From NCBI GenBank assembly GCA_023055355.1, contig JALJCS010000006.1, positions 33,362,501 to 33,426,500 of the forward strand: DNA of 64,000 nt. Direction: 5' to 3'. This document shows, one piece after another, positions 61,901 through 64,000 of this stretch; the stretch's first letter is position 1, and each line of letters starts with the position of its first letter. A model generated the notes under the pieces. It ran no database searches. It had not been told where the DNA came from and was given only the letters and a program-made list of their open reading frames with translations. A program made the position numbers and the translations under genes. Source of the stretch: Agelaius tricolor. Taxonomy: Eukaryota; Chordata; Aves; Passeriformes; Icteridae.

Positions 61901-64000
61901 ATTGCAGTTGCTACACACCATGTCACAGCATTGATTAGAACAGGAAATACTTGTTTCAAAACAGGCTTTGAAGTTTTCCCTCCTCGTCTCTTTAATCTTG
62001 TAGGTAGTTTTGTTTCAGAGATTTACAGAGTGACATCATTATATTACCATATTAACTCATTCTTTTTTGCACATATCATTACAAACTGTAATATGTATAC
62101 ATATAATATAATAATATTATAATAATAATATTTCATAATTACATTAAATTACATTAATGTTATGTAATGTATTATAATAATAATATTACATAATTACATT
62201 ACATAATAATATACATCCATATGTAATATGGGATGTCACATTTAGAGGCTGGATTTTCTTGTTTTAGGAAAGAAATTGGCCTATAAATGAATTTCAGTAA
62301 CTTTAAAAATAATGAACGTAATCTTTACGCACTTGACAGAGCTCTTATTCACCTGAAGATTCACAAAATCCCCGGGTATGTCAATATAGCAGGAACCTGG
62401 ACGACCATACATACTGGTTCTTACAGCCTAGAAAACATACAATCACACTTTTAATCACTGTTTGACAGGATTTTAAAAATATTTATACTTGAAAAAGCAA
62501 GAAAACTCTGCTGTAGGCAGACAAGGTGTATAGTTTCATTTTGCTGATTCATCACAGTGGAAGCTTTCATGGATTTGTACCAGCAAAATAAATTTTTGAT
62601 AGCTATTTACACTTTCTCTTATATACCAGCTGGAGCCTTTCAGCAGATGTACAGTATTAGACTCTAAATTCTTTGTTTAATTTGCAATGAGACAATGGCA
62701 TTATCAGCTGTTATGTTTGGAGATACAAAATTAAATATTCATGCTGAATTCTACTTAAAGTAGCACAAACAGAGTAAAGCCAAGATAACCAATGCCTCTG
62801 TTTTCTATTACTTTTGATCCCAGTTCTTCTATTGCAGGTAGATGCTCTGCTGAATCTGCACTTCTGGAAACAGTATGACTGTATGCAGAATTTAGGCTGA
62901 CATGGCTGAAGGGCTGCTACAGCAGTACCAAGAGACTTCTCTAATCCTCTCTGAAGCACTGAGATAAGAATGTGTTTTTTCTCACTCTCAAAAAAAAAAA
63001 CCAACAGAACAACAACCAGACTCAAACCCACAAACACCGCCCTCCTCCAAATCTCCTTCACATGACAATGATAAAACAGCTGAAACATTAAATTTCTAGT
63101 TATTGCATCTCTCCCTAAAAGCATTTATTTCACAAAAATTTTCCAACTCTATCTGAAGCTAACAAAAATCACTGCAGGGATCAGTAAGCATCTGACTGGA
63201 CTAGGATCTATTTCTAGCCTATTCCATAGCATTTTTCATAAGGCAGAACCTCCCCAGTTGTTAATTTACTCAATCAACCATCACTTCCTTTCTGCCAGAG
63301 CAAATTACTTAGAATAACAACTATACAAAAATAAACCCTCAAAACCTAAACAGGAGACAGTTATCTGAGGTTCTGTTGTTCATTTTGTATTTTTTCATAC
63401 CTTTTCAATAACAGCAGGAATAGCTTCCAGGCTGCTTGGGCGGACAGACAGCTTGCTGTACAGCCTGCCAGCTTCAACCTGAATAAAGGTAAATAACATT
63501 GTATTGATTTATCAAAATAATTTTCTAATTTCCACATGAATAAAATTAAAGAAATGACAGATGAAAACCAATGAGGTGGAAACTTCCCCATAGAAAAATG
63601 CAGTAGCAACTGGTGAAAACTGTCAAGACCATACTCATTCCTCCATGTGCTTAAATTTTTGGCTTTTTTTTTTCTTCCCCCATAAACTGGTTTATTTTCT
63701 TGGACATTTTGCTTTTGTCCTTCTCAGAACAAACAAAGGTAATTTATACTAGCTGAAAACCTAAAATAGAGCACGAATTCCAACATGAAGGCAATCTGCT
63801 GTATTTACGCAATGTCAATTTTAAACCAGTAGATGGAGCAAATCAACAGCATTATAAGATCTGCTAGGAAACATTAGTGTTCAGAATTGGTTTTCCTACA
63901 ATAATGAAGAAACAAGAATTATTTAACTGAAACCTTCCTGTAGAAAGCTATATGTCTGTATACCTGTGGGAATTCTTGGAAAGCTCCCATGGTTTCCTGA
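52869..64000 (-). CDS. HACL1: HACL1 gene, 3' part: 2-hydroxyacyl-CoA lyase 1, partial (13 exons, 5' end beyond window)
   Basis: Thirteen minus-strand exons join in phase to 463 residues plus TAG, the exact length of human residues 116-578, without gaps. The enzyme is thiamine-diphosphate and Mg dependent. It cleaves 2-hydroxyphytanoyl-CoA and other 2-hydroxyacyl-CoAs to an aldehyde one carbon shorter and formyl-CoA, in peroxisomal alpha-oxidation. Visible here are the end of the TPP N domain, the central domain, and the TPP C domain with [19 protein letters not shown] followed by VVNNNGIY, the cofactor and metal-binding motif (Gly454-Asp455, Asn481-483). The protein ends in Ser-Asn-Leu, a variant PTS1; human ends Ser-Asn-Met. 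The catalytic Glu of the N domain lies upstream of the window. No frameshift or stop seen. Confidence 0.97.
53287..53473 (-). CDS. HACL1: HACL1 exon 16
   Basis: 187 nt, residues 507-568: [60 protein letters not shown] and KQ. Acceptor GTTACAG, donor CAG|GTGTGT, phase 0. Confidence 0.96.
54071..54178 (-). CDS. HACL1: HACL1 exon 15: second half of the cofactor motif
   Basis: 108 nt, residues 471-505 plus split codons: [18 protein letters not shown] then [17 protein letters not shown]. The Asn-Asn-Asn-Gly-Ile-Tyr (481-486) closes the ThDP motif. Acceptor TTTACAG, donor ATG|GTAAGC, phase 2, giving Cys506 with exon 16. Confidence 0.96.
54467..54625 (-). CDS. HACL1: HACL1 exon 14: thiamine-diphosphate binding
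   Basis: 159 nt, residues 418-469 plus split codons: [61 protein letters not shown] carries the first half of the ThDP/Mg motif (Asp455). Acceptor CCTTTAG, donor TGCAG|GTAACT, phase 2. Confidence 0.97.
55773..55927 (-). CDS. HACL1: HACL1 exon 13
   Basis: 155 nt, residues 366-416 plus two bases: [63 protein letters not shown] starts the cofactor-binding C domain. The donor CAAAG|GTGTGA is a weaker GT site, but phase and length fit. Confidence 0.95.
56887..56988 (-). CDS. HACL1: HACL1 exon 12
   Basis: 102 nt, 34 codons (332-365): [19 protein letters not shown] then [15 protein letters not shown]. This charged linker between central and C-terminal domains is the most diverged part compared with human. 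Acceptor GTTCCAG, donor AAG|GTAGTG. Confidence 0.94.
57274..57357 (-). CDS. HACL1: HACL1 exon 11
   Basis: 84 nt, 28 codons (304-331): [20 protein letters not shown] then DINAVTEQ. Acceptor ATACAG, donor CAG|GTAACG. Confidence 0.96.
58765..58870 (-). CDS. HACL1: HACL1 exon 10
   Basis: 106 nt, residues 269-303: [19 protein letters not shown] then [33 protein letters not shown] is identical to human. Acceptor TTATTAG, donor CAG|GTAAGC, phase 0. Confidence 0.96.
59978..60113 (-). CDS. HACL1: HACL1 exon 9
   Basis: 136 nt, residues 224-267 plus split codons: [44 protein letters not shown]. Acceptor CATTTAG, donor AAC|GTAAAT, phase 2. Confidence 0.95.
60114..61703 (-). other. HACL1: HACL1 intron 8
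   Basis: 1,590 bp, the largest HACL1 intron in the window. Nothing recognisable. The other HACL1 introns seen here are 285-1,407 bp and likewise hold no gene. Confidence 0.85.
61704..61816 (-). CDS. HACL1: HACL1 exon 8
   Basis: 113 nt, residues 186-222 plus split codons: [18 protein letters not shown] then [19 protein letters not shown]. It enters the central cofactor-enzyme domain. Acceptor GCTGCAG, donor AAAG|GTAGAA. Confidence 0.95.
62085..62235. repeat. AT-rich palindromic low-complexity block
   Basis: ATAATATAATAATATTATAA and ATTACATAATTACATTACAT type words over about 150 bp in HACL1 intron 7, with several self-complementary stretches. Confidence 0.8.
62333..62427 (-). CDS. HACL1: HACL1 exon 7
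   Basis: 95 nt: [20 protein letters not shown] then [11 protein letters not shown] and two bases of Lys185. The real donor is GTCAA|GTGCGT. A tempting CAG|GTGAAT sits 20 nt earlier, but only the later site keeps the frame into exon 8 and gives the human length. Confidence 0.93.
63401..63478 (-). CDS. HACL1: HACL1 exon 6
   Basis: 78 nt, 26 codons (128-153): [20 protein letters not shown] then PAVIEK. Human is VEACRLYTKFSARPSSIEAI. Phase 0 at both ends, acceptor TATTCAG, donor GTATGA. Confidence 0.95.
63964..64000 (-). CDS. HACL1: HACL1 exon 5 (by human count), partial
   Basis: Cut by the window edge. It encodes [12 protein letters not shown] (116-127) with one base of the preceding codon, and the donor is CAG|GTATAC in phase 0. 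Identical to human over these residues. Confidence 0.93.

Noticed and set aside
1..64000. CRISPR arrays, operons, phage or other prokaryotic systems
   Set aside because: All recognised genes are intron-containing vertebrate genes; no spaced direct repeats of CRISPR type were seen.

Overview
The window is vertebrate nuclear DNA, most likely from a bird. It has long AT-leaning introns with GT-AG splice sites, CR1 LINE fragments in both orientations (a retroposon family typical of birds and reptiles), and two genes whose exons translate to close relatives of human proteins. I recognised the genes from memory of the protein families; no search was run. I see no bacterial, viral or CRISPR-like system and no undescribed protein system.

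Layout, all genes on the minus strand. (1) 1-4297: the 3' flank and 3' UTR of COLQ, with no recognisable exon beyond it. (2) 4298-42591: COLQ, complete, 17 coding exons, 452 codons plus stop. It encodes the collagen tail that anchors acetylcholinesterase at the neuromuscular junction. Every exon joins the next in phase. The protein reads signal peptide, proline-rich attachment domain (PRAD), collagen triple helix of 56 unbroken Gly-X-Y triplets plus 5 more after one interruption, and a cysteine-rich C-terminal domain. (3) 42592-52868: a 10.3 kb intergenic stretch with a pyrimidine-rich tract just upstream of COLQ, a minus-strand CR1 copy near 45.7-46.0 kb, and the HACL1 3' UTR. (4) 52869-64000: the last 13 coding exons of HACL1, peroxisomal 2-hydroxyacyl-CoA lyase. 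They give 463 residues that align without length change to human residues 116-578. The 5' exons lie beyond the right edge.

HACL1 lies upstream of COLQ on the same strand, the order known in human 3p25. The two products share no pathway: HACL1 acts in peroxisomal fatty-acid alpha-oxidation, and ColQ is a secreted synaptic basal-lamina protein. Their adjacency is conserved synteny rather than an operon.

Points worth a second look: extra cysteines around the PRAD compared with human ColQ, a perfect 15-bp hairpin inside COLQ intron 1, an exact 31-bp tandem duplication, a strong out-of-frame cryptic donor inside a HACL1 exon, a non-canonical peroxisomal signal (Ser-Asn-Leu), and a 264-codon open frame antisense to the HACL1 3' UTR.
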